Assembly (NCBI GenBank): GCA_013178305.1
Contig: JABLXB010000002.1
Coordinates: forward strand, 310,001 to 374,000
DNA from: Bacillota bacterium
GTDB taxonomy: Bacteria; Bacillota; Sulfobacillia; JABLXB01
Reading direction: 5' to 3'
DNA length: 64,000 nucleotides
Positions 1 through 8,806 of the stretch are shown here, piece after piece; position 1 is the first letter of the stretch, and every line of letters begins with the position of its first letter. The notes beneath the pieces were generated by a model. The model was not told the origin of the DNA, made no database searches, and worked only from the letters and a program-made list of their open reading frames with translations. The position numbers and the translations under genes are program-made.

Positions 1-1699
1 CGGTCAGCAGGATCCCGTCATCCGGCACACCGAGCCTGAGGCCGTCCGGGTCGACGATCACCTGCATCCTCGAACCGGCGGGGAGGCCTTTCAGCGATAC
101 GTCCTCTTCGACCAACCCCGACCTGAGCCTCGCCGCATACTGGCTGTACATCTCCACACCGGTCACACCGGGCAAACCGCGGAGGAAATGATACGTCTCG
201 CGCCCCACAGGCTTCCCAAGGGTGACGGCGAGGTCGTACTTCTGCCTCCCAAGAATCCCTTCCACAAACAGGTAGTCCACGGCGTCCACGTTGAACATGG
301 CCATTACCAGCAAGACCACCGCGAGCGTCGCGCCCATAACGGTCAGCGCCGCCCTGCCCTTGTGCCGGCTGAGGTTTCGCATCGCCATCTTCCAGGAAAA
401 CGACAGTCTCCGCCAGAGCGCGGGGATGACCTCCAGCAACGCCTTCACGGCCCCCGGCGGGGCCGGCGGCCGCATTGCTTCAGCCGGTATCAGCCGGAGC
501 ACACTTCCGGCCCCGAAATACCCCGCAACCACCGAGACCGCCACAGTCATAGCGATGGCGCCGGCGATCTCCCCCCAGGCCAGCCGCCCGGTACCGAGGG
601 GGAGGCTGTAGTACACGCGATATGCCGTCATCATCCCCCTGATCCCCCACGAGGCGCCGAGCACGCCCAGGATAGACCCAGCAAGGCCGCCGAGGACGGC
701 AAAGCCTGTGTAGTGAGCCAGCACCTGGAGGCTCGAGTATCCAAGCGCCTTCATCACGCCTATCTGGGTGCGCTGATCCCTAACCATCCTGGATATGCTG
801 ATGTACATGATCGCCGCCCCAACCGCCAGGAATATGGCGGGAAGGGTGGTCGACATCGTCTTGACCTGCTCGAACTCGGATGTTATCACCTGGTGGCTGA
901 ACTGGTCCTTTCGCTCCAGTGACGATACGCGCCCGTACGGGTCCAGCGCCTTGTCCACGGCGGCCTTGACACTCGAGGTGTCGGCCCCGGGAGAATACCT
1001 CACCAGCACCTGGTTCACTTCGCCCTCGTACCCGAACAGCGAGGCCATGTCCTTTTGAGACATGAACAGAATCCCGAAGGTAAACGGGTCAGGCAGCAGC
1101 GTCGAGGCGTCCTTGGTCGCGTATATGAACTCGGGGCTGGTCGCGGTGCCGCACACCCTCACCCTCGCGACCTTGCCGTGAACGTACATGACGAGCTCGT
1201 CACCCGGTTTAAGGTCGTGTGCCGCCGCGAACTTGGGATCGACGGCGACCTCGCCCGTCGCCACGCGCGGCCTCCGGCCCGAAACGAGTTCTATCTCGTT
1301 CACCGTAACCTGGTGAACATCGGGAACACCGACGACCCGGCCCGTGATCGAGCTTTCCTTACCCTGTGCGGCCGCGCCCCCCGTAGACTTCGGGACGTCG
1401 AGCCGCGCGTCCAGCATCAGGCGCCCCTCGGCCGCGGCCACCCCGTCGATCCGGCGGACGCGGTCCACCGCTGCAGCGGGGGCGCGCCTCACCTGCACCA
1501 TCAGGTCGTTGAACCTGCACCGGTCGTAATAGCGGTACAACGATTCGTGGAGCTCGCGGTACGTCGCGTTCATGGTCGCGAACGCCATGATCCCGATGGC
1601 TACGACCGCCACCATCGAGAGGAACTGCCCGCGCGTCTTCCCGATCTGGCGGAACAGCTTCCTGTAGAGGGTCCCTTTCGCCGTCCTCGCCGGTGCCAC
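1..1699 (-). CDS. MacB/FtsX-type ABC transporter permease, partial (C-terminus beyond left edge)
   Basis: About 566 residues are visible, read leftwards from a GTG at 1699 that shares its G with the stop of the ATPase gene upstream. The protein begins with a short basic segment and a first membrane helix near residues 20-40, followed by a large extracytoplasmic MacB-PCD-like domain, then a cluster of helices (about residues 280-430) and the start of a second repeat with another helix. This two-repeat FtsX plan is that of large permeases of lipid, peptide or drug export. Because the gene runs off the window its end is unknown. Overlap with the ATPase and abutment of the ATPase with a TolC-family gene argue for one efflux operon under the TetR regulator upstream. 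The substrate cannot be told from sequence. Confidence 0.85.
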   Translation of the reverse strand, partial: MAPARTAKGTLYRKLFRQIGKTRGQFLSMVAVVAIGIMAFATMNATYRELHESLYRYYDRCRFNDLMVQVRRAPAAAVDRVRRIDGVAAAEGRLMLDARLDVPKSTGGAAAQGKESSITGRVVGVPDVHQVTVNEIELVSGRRPRVATGEVAVDPKFAAAHDLKPGDELVMYVHGKVARVRVCGTATSPEFIYATKDASTLLPDPFTFGILFMSQKDMASLFGYEGEVNQVLVRYSPGADTSSVKAAVDKALDPYGRVSSLERKDQFSHQVITSEFEQVKTMSTTLPAIFLAVGAAIMYISISRMVRDQRTQIGVMKALGYSSLQVLAHYTGFAVLGGLAGSILGVLGASWGIRGMMTAYRVYYSLPLGTGRLAWGEIAGAIAMTVAVSVVAGYFGAGSVLRLIPAEAMRPPAPPGAVKALLEVIPALWRRLSFSWKMAMRNLSRHKGRAALTVMGATLAVVLLVMAMFNVDAVDYLFVEGILGRQKYDLAVTLGKPVGRETYHFLRGLPGVTGVEMYSQYAARLRSGLVEEDVSLKGLPAGSRMQVIVDPDGLRLGVPDDGILLT

Positions 1700-2439
1700 T
1701 ACCATTCAATCCTTTCGGGATCAACCGGATTCTCGTTCCGCTTCAACGAGACGACCTCGCCGCTTCGAAGCCTAAGCACCCTGTCGCCCATCGCCGCAAC
1801 CGGCTGATTGTGCGTGATCAAGAGCACAGTCCTGCCGTATTCCCTGTTCACTTCCCTGAGGAGCTTCAGCACCTGCCTGCCGGTCTCGTGGTCGAGCGCG
1901 CCGGTTGGCTCATCGCACAGCAGGAGGTCGGGATTCTTGGCAACAGCCCTGGCTATCGCCACCCTCTGTTGCTCGCCGCCGCTGATCTGCGAAGGGAAGT
2001 GGTCGCCCCTCTCACCCAGCCCGACCTTCCTGAGGACCTCGTCGGTAGGAAGCGGGTTCTCAGCCAGTTCTCGGGCGAGGTCGACGTTCTCCCTGGCCGT
2101 CAGGTCGGGCAACAGGTTATAGGATTGAAATATGAACCCGACAGCGTGCCTCCTGTATCTCGTGATCTCCGCCTCATTGAACCGCGTCATGTCGGCCCCG
2201 TTGTACACGATGCTCCCCGACGTCGGGCGGTCGAGGCCGCCCAGCAGGTTGAGGAGCGTGCTCTTGCCCGACCCGCTGGGGCCGAGGATGACGAGCAACT
2301 CCCCGCGCTGCACGTCGAACGTCACGCCGCGGAGCGCGTTGACCGTGACCTCGCCGGTCCTGTATTGCTTGCACACGTTCTTGAACGAGACCACGACCCC
2401 GTTCGAGCCGTGGGCCTGGAGGCCGTTAGCGCTACGCAT
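1699..2439 (-). CDS. ABC transporter ATP-binding protein, MacB/LolD-like
   Basis: 246 residues. It shows a canonical nucleotide-binding domain: Walker A GPSGSGKST, Q-loop in FIFQSYNLLP, signature ISGGEQQRV, Walker B LLLCDEPTGALD and the switch histidine in LLITHNQ. The spacing and the EPTGALD form match the LolD/MacB/FtsE group that drives FtsX-type permeases. The ATG directly follows the stop of the TolC-family gene, and the stop overlaps the permease start, so the three are probably co-translated. It would energise the permease at the cytoplasmic face. Family assignment is firm; the substrate is unknown. Confidence 0.93.
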   Translation of the reverse strand: MRSANGLQAHGSNGVVVSFKNVCKQYRTGEVTVNALRGVTFDVQRGELLVILGPSGSGKSTLLNLLGGLDRPTSGSIVYNGADMTRFNEAEITRYRRHAVGFIFQSYNLLPDLTARENVDLARELAENPLPTDEVLRKVGLGERGDHFPSQISGGEQQRVAIARAVAKNPDLLLCDEPTGALDHETGRQVLKLLREVNREYGRTVLLITHNQPVAAMGDRVLRLRSGEVVSLKRNENPVDPERIEW

Positions 2440-3597
2440 CTACTTCAACTGGCCACCTTCCGTGATGAAGTCGAACCTCGCTCCCGCGAACCCCAAATCG
2501 AATCTCGACTGTATCACCGACGCCTCGACGCCCTTAAGCAAGGCCTCCGCGGTCGTTATCTCGAGAAACGTGCCGAAGCCCGATTCGTATCGTAGACTGG
2601 CAAGGCGCAGGTTCTCCTTCGCCTGGTCAAGCGCTTTCGAGTTCATCTCGTAACGCTGCGCCGCTTCCACCAGCGCCTGGTATGACGTCCGAACATCGAG
2701 GACCGCCGCATCCTCAGCCTGCTGTAGGCCGATCCCGGCCGACTCGACGTCCAGGGCCGCCTGCCTGACAGTCCAGACGTTGGGGCTGAAGAACTCCGAT
2801 GCGAGGCGTTGTCTCAGTTCAGCCTCGGAAAGACGGTCCCTTGCGGCGCGCACATCAGGCCTCGCCGCCAGGACAGGGTCCATGACCTTCGAGATGTCAA
2901 GCGGTTCCACCGCGCCCCCGTCCGGGCTGAGCCCCTCCTCGGTCACCCGGAACGCCGTCGAATCCTCAATGCCGGCAACCTGCTTCAGGGTGACCAGCGC
3001 CAGTTCACGCAGGTTCCGGGCGGAAGTGAGATCCACCTTCGCCGACGCGAGGGCGACCTCCGCCGAAAGTACCTCCGTCCTCGGCACAGTGCCCGCGTCG
3101 TACCTCGCCCGCGCGACCGCGAGGTGACCCTGCGATCGCTCCACTGCCGCCGAGGCTGCCGCAACCGTGCCTTCCGCCTTCAACACATCGTAATACGATT
3201 TTGAAACCAGAAGGTAGAGGGATTTTTCGGAATTCTTCAAACCGGCCCGGGCCTGTTCAACGGCGTTCAACGCCACCACCGGGCTGTAGTACTTGACGAG
3301 GCGCAGATCCCAGGTTGTGGCGTTCTTGTCCTCGACGGCGTCTGCCGTGCGCGAGGCCTGGTCGTACGCGAGCTCGGCCTGCTTCACCGCGAGCCTCGCC
3401 TGGGCCATCGACAGGCTCGACGCCTGGGCGCGGTTGTAGACCTCCTCCAGCGTGATCAGCTGGGAAGTCTTAGGGGCCTCCCCCTGCCCGGCCCCGCCCG
3501 TTTCCCCGAAGGCCGGCGGGGACCAAGCGATGAGCGCCGTTGCCACGATAACCACGACGGTTCCACGAGACAGTCCACTCCGGATTCTCCTCAACAA
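2440..3597 (-). CDS. TolC-family outer-membrane efflux-like protein
   Basis: 385 residues from a TTG start preceded by a G-rich ribosome site within the TetR-TolC gap. Residues 1-32 form a signal peptide ending near AFGE. The rest is almost entirely helical with two internally similar halves, each with the long amphipathic helices typical of TolC (for example YDAGTVPRTEVLSAEVAL and YESGFGTFLEITTAEALL, the classic TolC repeat positions). It sits 18 bases after tetR and abuts the ABC ATPase, giving a regulator-channel-ATPase-permease order. In didermal bacteria TolC forms the outer-membrane channel of MacAB-type pumps; no MacA adaptor is visible. In a monoderm it would have to be a divergent periplasmic/cell-wall homologue. 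Confidence 0.85.
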   Translation of the reverse strand: MLRRIRSGLSRGTVVVIVATALIAWSPPAFGETGGAGQGEAPKTSQLITLEEVYNRAQASSLSMAQARLAVKQAELAYDQASRTADAVEDKNATTWDLRLVKYYSPVVALNAVEQARAGLKNSEKSLYLLVSKSYYDVLKAEGTVAAASAAVERSQGHLAVARARYDAGTVPRTEVLSAEVALASAKVDLTSARNLRELALVTLKQVAGIEDSTAFRVTEEGLSPDGGAVEPLDISKVMDPVLAARPDVRAARDRLSEAELRQRLASEFFSPNVWTVRQAALDVESAGIGLQQAEDAAVLDVRTSYQALVEAAQRYEMNSKALDQAKENLRLASLRYESGFGTFLEITTAEALLKGVEASVIQSRFDLGFAGARFDFITEGGQLK

Positions 3598-3615
3598 CCG
3601 CCACGCCCCCCGACT

Positions 3616-4263
3616 CTACCCGTGTTGGGCGCCGCCATTACCCTGCCCGGCGGGCGGCTCGCCGATGATACCATATAGGATGAAGTCCGTGAGATCGTCC
3701 AGAAGGTTCGAGGTTGAGCACTCGACCCCCAGGTGTTCCTTCATGCCCTGACAGAACTTGTCGCCGAGATTCAAGATCGCCCACATCGCCGCGTTGATCC
3801 CGAGGCTGAAGATCAGAAAGTTGAGTGGGCGCACCAGTCTTCCTGATTCAACCACGCTGTTGAACAGCGGCAGGTTCCTCTTTGCCCGCTCCAGCATGTG
3901 CTCGCCGAGCAAGATGTCGGCCACTTCGGGATGGCGCAGGGACTCCGTGAACAGGATATTGAACAAGTCCCGCTCCCTGTCATACATCTTGAGCCGGATC
4001 TCCAGCACCTTCCTCATGAAACCCCGCAGGTCCCGCTCTCCCCGGAGCTTCGCATGACTCGCCTCATAAGCCTCCTCAACGGCCGGCTCCACGCACGCCA
4101 TCAGCAGGTCCTTCTTGTCCTTGAAATGCCGGTAGATGGTCCCCTCCGCGATACCGGCCCGCCGCGCTATCTCACCGATCGTGGCCCCGTCGAAACCCCT
4201 CTCGGCAAACAGGCCCCGCGCCTCGGCGACGATCCGGTCTCGGGTACTAGGTCCATCAGCCAC
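3616..4263 (-). CDS. TetR/AcrR-family transcriptional repressor of the efflux operon
   Basis: About 215 residues from the GTG at 4263, which lies six bases after AAGGGGTG; a GTG nine bases further upstream (4272) is possible but overlaps that ribosome site. The N-terminus carries the TetR helix-turn-helix (TIGEIARRAGIAEGTIYRHF, about residues 30-50). The C-terminal helical ligand domain is divergent as usual. An 18-bp near-palindrome just downstream of its putative -10 is the probable autoregulatory operator. As first gene of the operon it most likely represses itself and the TolC-ABC genes until an exported compound binds. Confidence 0.92.
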   Translation of the reverse strand: MADGPSTRDRIVAEARGLFAERGFDGATIGEIARRAGIAEGTIYRHFKDKKDLLMACVEPAVEEAYEASHAKLRGERDLRGFMRKVLEIRLKMYDRERDLFNILFTESLRHPEVADILLGEHMLERAKRNLPLFNSVVESGRLVRPLNFLIFSLGINAAMWAILNLGDKFCQGMKEHLGVECSTSNLLDDLTDFILYGIIGEPPAGQGNGGAQHG

Positions 4264-4290
4264 AGGAACCACCCCTTGCTCGGACGAGTG

Positions 4291-4308
4291 TGTGAGCGTT
4301 CACTCACA
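4291..4308. promoter_or_regulatory. Probable TetR operator (imperfect palindrome)
   Basis: TGTGAGCGTTCACTCACA pairs with its reverse complement at 16 of 18 positions. It lies about 30-45 bases upstream of the tetR start and just downstream of a putative promoter, the usual place for an autorepressor site. The GTGAG..CTCAC half-sites resemble operators of TetR/AcrR proteins. Confidence 0.75.
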
Positions 4309-4314
4309 TGCTAG

Positions 4315-4343
4315 ACTCTACCATGCTCTATGCAAACCTGCAA
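4315..4343 (-). promoter_or_regulatory. Putative promoter of the tetR-tolC-ABC operon
   Basis: On the minus strand TTGCAG and TAGAGT are separated by exactly 17 bases, upstream of the palindromic operator. The match to the sigma-A consensus is moderate, so this is a suggestion supported mainly by position. Confidence 0.4.
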
Positions 4344-4431
4344 GATATTCCGTGAGATGTTTCGTCGGGCAGCGGTATGTCACCCTGTGAGCAGATTGAG
4401 GATGTGTTGCGCGATTCTGTGGTCACACGCC

Positions 4432-4660
4432 AGGTGTTACGTGTGGTCAAATCCCACGGGACAGTCGAAAACCTGTAGGCGTTGCCCACAGATCTCCATC
4501 GAAAGCGTTGTTCTTGCCGACGAACCAACCGCAAGCGAGGCTCTTACCTACAGGTGAGCGCGGCTCCTGTAGGTCTTACCTACAGACGGGCGCCGCCGGT
4601 GCGGGTTTCGCCTACAGATGGGCGCCACGAGTGTGGCTCACACCGACAGGTTGAACGCGA
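4432..4660. repeat. Gene-free stretch with short CCTACAG-type repeats and a hairpin
   Basis: No coding region is convincing between tetR and the ligase gene. CTTACCTACAG occurs at 4543 and 4575; CCTACAGAYGGGCGCC occurs at 4579-4594 and 4611-4626. ACCTACAGG (4546-4554) can pair with CCTGTAGGT (4566-4574). Spacing is irregular, so this is not a CRISPR array. It may be a tandem-decayed repeat or part of the terminator/leader space downstream of the ligase gene. Confidence 0.4.
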
Positions 4661-4667
4661 ACATACC

Positions 4668-5972
4668 TCACTTCGGGCGGTTGTCGATCACCCGTTTCGC
4701 CTTACCCATACTGCGTTCGAGTGACCTGTATTCGACCAGCTTTACTTTTGGCTGTATTGACAGCGCGTTCTGGAGCTTCGAGGCTATCCTCCGTTCGAAC
4801 GCTTCGAGGTCACGGAAACTTCCGGTGAACTTCTCGCTCGTGAGTTCGACGTGCACCTCGAGTTCGTCGAGATAGCCGCGACGGTTTACCACCACCATAT
4901 AGTGCGGGGCGAGGCCATTGATGTTCATGAGCACGTTTTCTATCTGCGAGGGGAAAACGTTGACGCCCCTGATTACCAGCATGTCGTCGCTGCGCCCCAG
5001 CACCTTCTGCATGCGGGCGGTCGTGCGCCCGCACTTGCAGGGTTCGGGGTTGAGCGCCGTCACGTCCTTCGTGCGGTACCTGATGAGTGGCAACGCCTCC
5101 TTGGTAAGGGTCGTGATGACCAGCTCACCCTTCTCACCGTACGGGAGCGGTTCGCCCGTCCCGGGGTTGATGATCTCCGCGAGAAAATGGTCCTCGGAGA
5201 TGTGCATCCCCCCGCCCACCTCGCACTCGCCGGCGACGCCCGGGCCGATTATCTCGCTGAGGCCGTAGTTGTCGGTGGCCCTCAAGCCCCACGTCTTCTC
5301 GATCTCCTTGCGCATGCTCTCGGTCCAGGGTTCGGCGCCAAACAGCCCTACCCGCACCTTCAGGTCGTGGGGGTCTATTCCCTCGTCCCGCGCGACCTCG
5401 GCCATGTGTAACGAGTACGACGGTGTCGAGACGAGCGCTGTAACCCCAAAATCCTTCATGAGCATTATCTGGCGCGCCGTGTTTCCGCTCGAGGCGGGGA
5501 CGACCGCGGCGCCGACCCTCTCGAGGCCGTAGTGGAGTCCGAAACCGCCGGTGAACAGGCCGTAGCCGAAGCACACCTGCGCCACGTCTCTGGACGTCAC
5601 GCCCGCCTGGGTGACAACCCTGGCCACCAGGTTTGACCACGTTTCCAGGTCGTTCCGCGTATACCCGACAACGGTCGGCTTCCCCGTTGTGCCCGACGAC
5701 GCGTGCAGTCTCACGACCTGGTCCATGGATACAGCGAACATCCCGTAGGGGTAACTGTCGCGCAGGTCGCTCTTCGTGGTAAACGGAAGGAGCCTGACGT
5801 CCTCGAGGCTGTTAATGTGCTCGGGTCTTACCCCGCGCTCCTCCATGAGACGACGGTACGCGGGCCTGCGCTCCCAGACCCGCGCTACCGTATCCTTCAG
5901 GCGCCTCAGCTGGAGGTCCCGCCTCTCCTTCCCGTCCATGCACTCGAATTGCGGTTCCCAGATCACTAGCAT
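4668..5972 (-). CDS. paaK: Phenylacetate-CoA ligase family protein (arylacetate-CoA ligase)
   Basis: 434 residues, the normal PaaK length (about 430-440). It activates phenylacetate or another aryl acetate with ATP and CoA through an acyl-adenylate. Motifs include the P-loop [16 protein letters not shown] near residue 90, the GLSEIIGPG motif, and the C-terminal lysine region KAKRVID. It is the last gene of the T-box operon, about 110 bases downstream of the ACT gene, and resembles the second ligase of the operon closely. A GTG two codons inside is an alternative start with better ribosome-site spacing. In amino-acid fermenters such ligases usually recover or activate aryl acids derived from Phe, Tyr or Trp. 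Exact substrate is inferred. Confidence 0.93.
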   Translation of the reverse strand: MLVIWEPQFECMDGKERRDLQLRRLKDTVARVWERRPAYRRLMEERGVRPEHINSLEDVRLLPFTTKSDLRDSYPYGMFAVSMDQVVRLHASSGTTGKPTVVGYTRNDLETWSNLVARVVTQAGVTSRDVAQVCFGYGLFTGGFGLHYGLERVGAAVVPASSGNTARQIMLMKDFGVTALVSTPSYSLHMAEVARDEGIDPHDLKVRVGLFGAEPWTESMRKEIEKTWGLRATDNYGLSEIIGPGVAGECEVGGGMHISEDHFLAEIINPGTGEPLPYGEKGELVITTLTKEALPLIRYRTKDVTALNPEPCKCGRTTARMQKVLGRSDDMLVIRGVNVFPSQIENVLMNINGLAPHYMVVVNRRGYLDELEVHVELTSEKFTGSFRDLEAFERRIASKLQNALSIQPKVKLVEYRSLERSMGKAKRVIDNRPK

Positions 5973-6083
5973 CAGCTCCCGTCCTGACCGTACTACCCGT
6001 CTTCGTCCGTTGTCTCAGCCGGAGGTGAAAGGCTATGTCCACAACATTACCACCTGTTACGCCGACGGTAAATAGGGAAGGCG

Positions 6084-6524
6084 CTACAGCCGGTACATCT
6101 CCTCGGCCCTGAGCACCCTCACCCCGTTGTCCTGAAGCACCTTCACGGCGCGGTCCATGTCGTCCACTCTGAACAGCACCAGCGCGTCGATGGACGCCTT
6201 GCCCAGGAACGCGTACAGGTACTCGATGTTGATTTTGGCGTCCGCCATGTGCTTGAGCACGCCGGCCAGCCCGCCAGGCTTATCGGGAATTTCCACCCCG
6301 ATCACGTCGGTCTCGCTCACCGTGAAGCCGCGATGCTGCAACGCTGCGGCGGCGTCCGTGGGGCGATCGACGATCAGGCGGAGGATCCCGAACTCTGTCG
6401 TGTCGGCGATGGAAAGCGCCCTGATATTGATGTTCTGTTCAGCCAGTGCGGACGTGACCTCATGGAGGCGCCCCGGCCTGTTCTCGAGGAACACCGAAAT
6501 CTGCTTGACGCGCATTTCACTCAC
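6084..6524 (-). CDS. Tandem ACT-domain amino-acid-binding protein
   Basis: 146 residues, start GTG at 6524 overlapping the ligase stop (GTGA), with AAGGAG five bases upstream. Two ACT repeats are visible: residues 5-70 ([15 protein letters not shown] start) and 75-140 ([15 protein letters not shown] start). Stand-alone double-ACT proteins are characteristic companions of arylacetate-CoA ligase and indolepyruvate oxidoreductase genes and are thought to sense aromatic or branched amino acids. Here it lies between two ligase genes, so regulation of ligase activity by an aromatic amino acid is plausible. No DNA-binding domain is present. Confidence 0.9.
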   Translation of the reverse strand: MSEMRVKQISVFLENRPGRLHEVTSALAEQNINIRALSIADTTEFGILRLIVDRPTDAAAALQHRGFTVSETDVIGVEIPDKPGGLAGVLKHMADAKINIEYLYAFLGKASIDALVLFRVDDMDRAVKVLQDNGVRVLRAEEMYRL

Positions 6525-7858
6525 CCCTGCTCCTTGTAGACTTCGCGCCTGTCGACTACCCGCTTCGCCTTGCCCTCGCTTCTGGGGATGGTCTTCGGTT
6601 CCACCAGCTTGACCCTGACCGATATGCCCAGGGTGCTTTCGATCAGTTCCTCGATCCTGCGACGCAGTCCTTCCAGCCCCTTTACCTGATCCGAGAAGAA
6701 CCGCGCCGAGACTTCAACCCAGATTTCCATCTGGTCGAGGTTGGCCTGCCGGTCGACAACCAGCTGGTAGTGCGGCTCGGCCTCGCTGAATTGGAGGAGT
6801 ACCTCCTCGATCTGCGACGGGAACACGTTGACTCCGCGGATGATGATCATGTCGTCGGTCCGGCCACTGATCCTCGACATCCTGACGTGCGTGCGCCCGC
6901 ACGTGCAGGTCCCGGGTACGATCGACGATATGTCGCGGGTCAGGTACCTGATTATGGGCAAAGCCTCCTTGGTAAGCGAGGTGAACACGAGCTCGCCCTT
7001 TTCCCCGGGCGGGAGGTTCTCGCCGGTCACGGGATCGATTATTTCCGGGATGAAATGGTCCTCCCAGATGTGCAGGCCCGACTTATCCTGGCATTCGCTC
7101 GCCACGCCGGGCCCGATCACCTCGCTCAGGCCGTATATGTCGACCGCGCTGACGCCCAGCTTCCGCTCGATGTCCTCGCGCATGCTGTTCGTCCACGGCT
7201 CGGCTCCCAGGATCGCGTTCCTCAGCCGCAGGTCTTCCTTCTTGATTCCCAGTTCACCCATGACCTCCGCGATGTGTAACGCGTAGCTCGGGGTGCAGGC
7301 AAGCATGGTCGGGCCGAAGTCCTTCAGCAGCATGACCTGGCGCCGGGTGTTTCCCCCGGACACGGGCACGACCGTCACGCCCATCAGTTCGGCGCCGTAG
7401 TGGATGCCGAGACCGCCGGTGAATAGACCGTAGCCGTACGCGTTGTGGAGGACGGTGTCGGGGGTGCCTCCACCGCATCCGATCGTCCTCGCCATCAGCT
7501 CCGCCCACGTGCCGACGTCGTTGCGCGTGTAGCCGACGACCGTGGGCTTGCCGGTCGTCCCCGACGAAGCGTGCACTCGTACCACTTCGCGAAGGGGCAC
7601 GGCAAACATGCCATACGGGTAGTTGTCCCTCAGGTCCTGTTTGGTGGTGAACGGGAGCAACCTGAGGTCATCGATGCCCCTGATGTGCTCGGGGCGCACG
7701 CCACGCTCGTCGAGCGCCTTCCGGTAATGCGGTACACTATCATACGCCCTCCGGACGGTCGCCCGCAGGCGCTCAACCTGGAGCGCCCGCAGTTCGTCTC
7801 GCGACATGCATTCGGCCTTCCTGTTCCAGTACAAATCCATCACTCCTTGCGAGGTCAT
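6521..7858 (-). CDS. paaK: Phenylacetate-CoA ligase family protein, second copy
   Basis: 445 residues from ATG 7858, which overlaps the stop of the upstream symporter remnant as ATGA. The longer open frame reaching 8152 is rejected because it lies on top of that gene and lacks family similarity. Motifs match the first ligase: [39 protein letters not shown]-like CoA-side region and C-terminal KAKRVVD. It is the first of two ligases in the T-box operon and overlaps the ACT gene. Two ligases in one unit suggest different aryl acids (for example phenylacetate and 4-hydroxyphenyl- or indoleacetate); substrates are inferred. Confidence 0.93.
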   Translation of the reverse strand: MTSQGVMDLYWNRKAECMSRDELRALQVERLRATVRRAYDSVPHYRKALDERGVRPEHIRGIDDLRLLPFTTKQDLRDNYPYGMFAVPLREVVRVHASSGTTGKPTVVGYTRNDVGTWAELMARTIGCGGGTPDTVLHNAYGYGLFTGGLGIHYGAELMGVTVVPVSGGNTRRQVMLLKDFGPTMLACTPSYALHIAEVMGELGIKKEDLRLRNAILGAEPWTNSMREDIERKLGVSAVDIYGLSEVIGPGVASECQDKSGLHIWEDHFIPEIIDPVTGENLPPGEKGELVFTSLTKEALPIIRYLTRDISSIVPGTCTCGRTHVRMSRISGRTDDMIIIRGVNVFPSQIEEVLLQFSEAEPHYQLVVDRQANLDQMEIWVEVSARFFSDQVKGLEGLRRRIEELIESTLGISVRVKLVEPKTIPRSEGKAKRVVDRREVYKEQG

Positions 7859-8121
7859 ATGCCCTCGAAGCACCTGTCGACATGGCCGGGTTCCGGCGGC
7901 GCTGTCAGCATCGACACGATCACGAAAACCAGCGCAGGCAGGGGCAGCGAATACACCAGTGGGTCGATGTGGGTCCAGGGATACGGCAGTAACGCGTCCT
8001 TCCCGAAGACCAACCTGGCGATCCCAAACGGCTTCGACTCGGACAGGTGCAGGAAAACGTAACCCAGTATGCTGATCGACACGTAAACGACCATCATGAC
8101 GATGAGCACACCGAGGTACAT
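7855..8121 (-). pseudogene. Sodium:solute symporter with large internal deletion (88-codon remnant)
   Basis: An open frame of 88 codons starts at ATG 8121 behind AGGA. It joins a typical symporter N-terminus (one helix, [17 protein letters not shown]) to a typical extreme C-terminus ([20 protein letters not shown], then [15 protein letters not shown]). Full-length family members have about 480-520 residues with 12-13 helices, so some 400 codons are missing while the frame is kept. It overlaps the small accessory gene upstream and the ligase downstream (ATGA), as an intact symporter would. Either a deletion remnant kept as a spacer or a miniaturised product; transport function is unlikely. Confidence 0.7.
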
Positions 8122-8231
8122 AGTTTTTCCTGCTTGTTCCACATCGCGGCACCGTACGCTACGCAAAGCCCTGCGGAAGCGATCGTCAGAATCCATGCCA
8201 GCGATATCCAGGGGTCCGCCATACCCAGCAT
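8094..8231 (-). CDS. Symporter small accessory protein
   Basis: 45 residues, ATG 8231 behind GGGAGGG. The peptide begins [17 protein letters not shown], a single membrane helix, then a short WNK-type cytoplasmic tail. This is the signature of the tiny proteins encoded just before sodium:solute symporters in many anaerobic Bacillota. Its stop overlaps the start region of the deleted symporter by 28 bases, the normal arrangement. It is the first gene after the T-box. With its partner reduced to an 88-codon remnant, it may no longer have a function or may serve another symporter. Confidence 0.8.
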   Translation of the reverse strand: MLGMADPWISLAWILTIASAGLCVAYGAAMWNKQEKLCTSVCSSS

Positions 8232-8299
8232 TGCAGTCCCTCCCGTTTGTAGCCAGGCGAATACCGTGTGAGCAGGGTCCCCGGACACCTTTGAAAACA

Positions 8300-8635
8300 C
8301 GAATGCCTTTCGTCCCTAGGGACGAAAGGCATTGCTTCCGTGGTACCACCCTGGTTGGCGAGCCCCCCGAACCTGTCGCGGGGCCGCCCTCTCGGACGGG
8401 TACGGGCCGAATGCGTCGTTCCTGTGGCCTTATACCCGCTCCCTTGTAACGGCAGGAGATCCGCCGGGGCCTACGCCGGAGCGCGATGTAGCGCGCAACC
8501 CTTTCAGCCTCGAAGCTCCGGGGAGAACTTCAACCGGTGGTCCCGGGCGGTGCTTTCAGTCCGCGGCTCCGCCTCCCTGAACGGTCCCAGCCCAGCCTAC
8601 TTTTCCCCTTCATCACGGTAAACGCGGCAATGTAT
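8300..8635 (-). promoter_or_regulatory. T-box leader (tRNA-sensing riboswitch), probable Phe specifier
   Basis: Read on the minus strand. The T-box proper, AGGGTGGTACCACGG, lies at 8338-8352 and is followed at once by a long terminator hairpin. Upstream are the Stem I landmarks: GGGGAAAAGTAGGC (loop-E/AGTA region, about 8595-8608), the GGGAGGCGGAG apical region, and GAAG-TTC-TCC in the specifier-loop position, making UUC (bases 8525-8527, Phe) the likely specifier. The leader precedes the small symporter protein, symporter remnant, two aryl-CoA ligases and the ACT gene. The operon would therefore be expressed when the cognate aminoacyl-tRNA is uncharged. The class is firm; the specifier codon is read by eye. 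Confidence 0.92.
8302..8333 (-). terminator. T-box-controlled intrinsic terminator
   Basis: AATGCCTTTCGTCCC and GGGACGAAAGGCATT form a perfect 15-bp stem with a TA loop, followed on the minus strand by CGTGTTTTC. It immediately follows the T-box sequence, so it is the terminator alternative of the antiterminator. Confidence 0.92.
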
Positions 8636-8806
8636 TTGCCGCCGATTGTATCACGCCTTAACACCACACGCAACAACGATTTGAAAAGGTCGCCGCGATC
8701 CTCGCCGCAGAAGGTGTGCTGAGTTCCCCTGAGAATGGATCTACCGGTAGACCCCGGCGGTCAGGACGATCACATCCGGCAGGGGCAATCAGGGGAGGGA
8801 GCTGTG

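Noticed and set aside
188-1807. Plus-strand open frames (188-922, 1055-1807 and others)
   Set aside because: They lie antisense to the ABC permease, whose reading frame has family motifs; in GC-rich DNA such antisense frames stay open by composition.
4540-4630. CRISPR-like repeat
   Set aside because: Units are 11-16 bases with irregular spacing and no spacers of uniform length; no cas genes in the window.
7859-8152. N-terminal extension of the second ligase to 8152
   Set aside because: The extra residues resemble no ligase and overlap the symporter remnant and small accessory gene in another frame; the ATGA start at 7858 is better supported.
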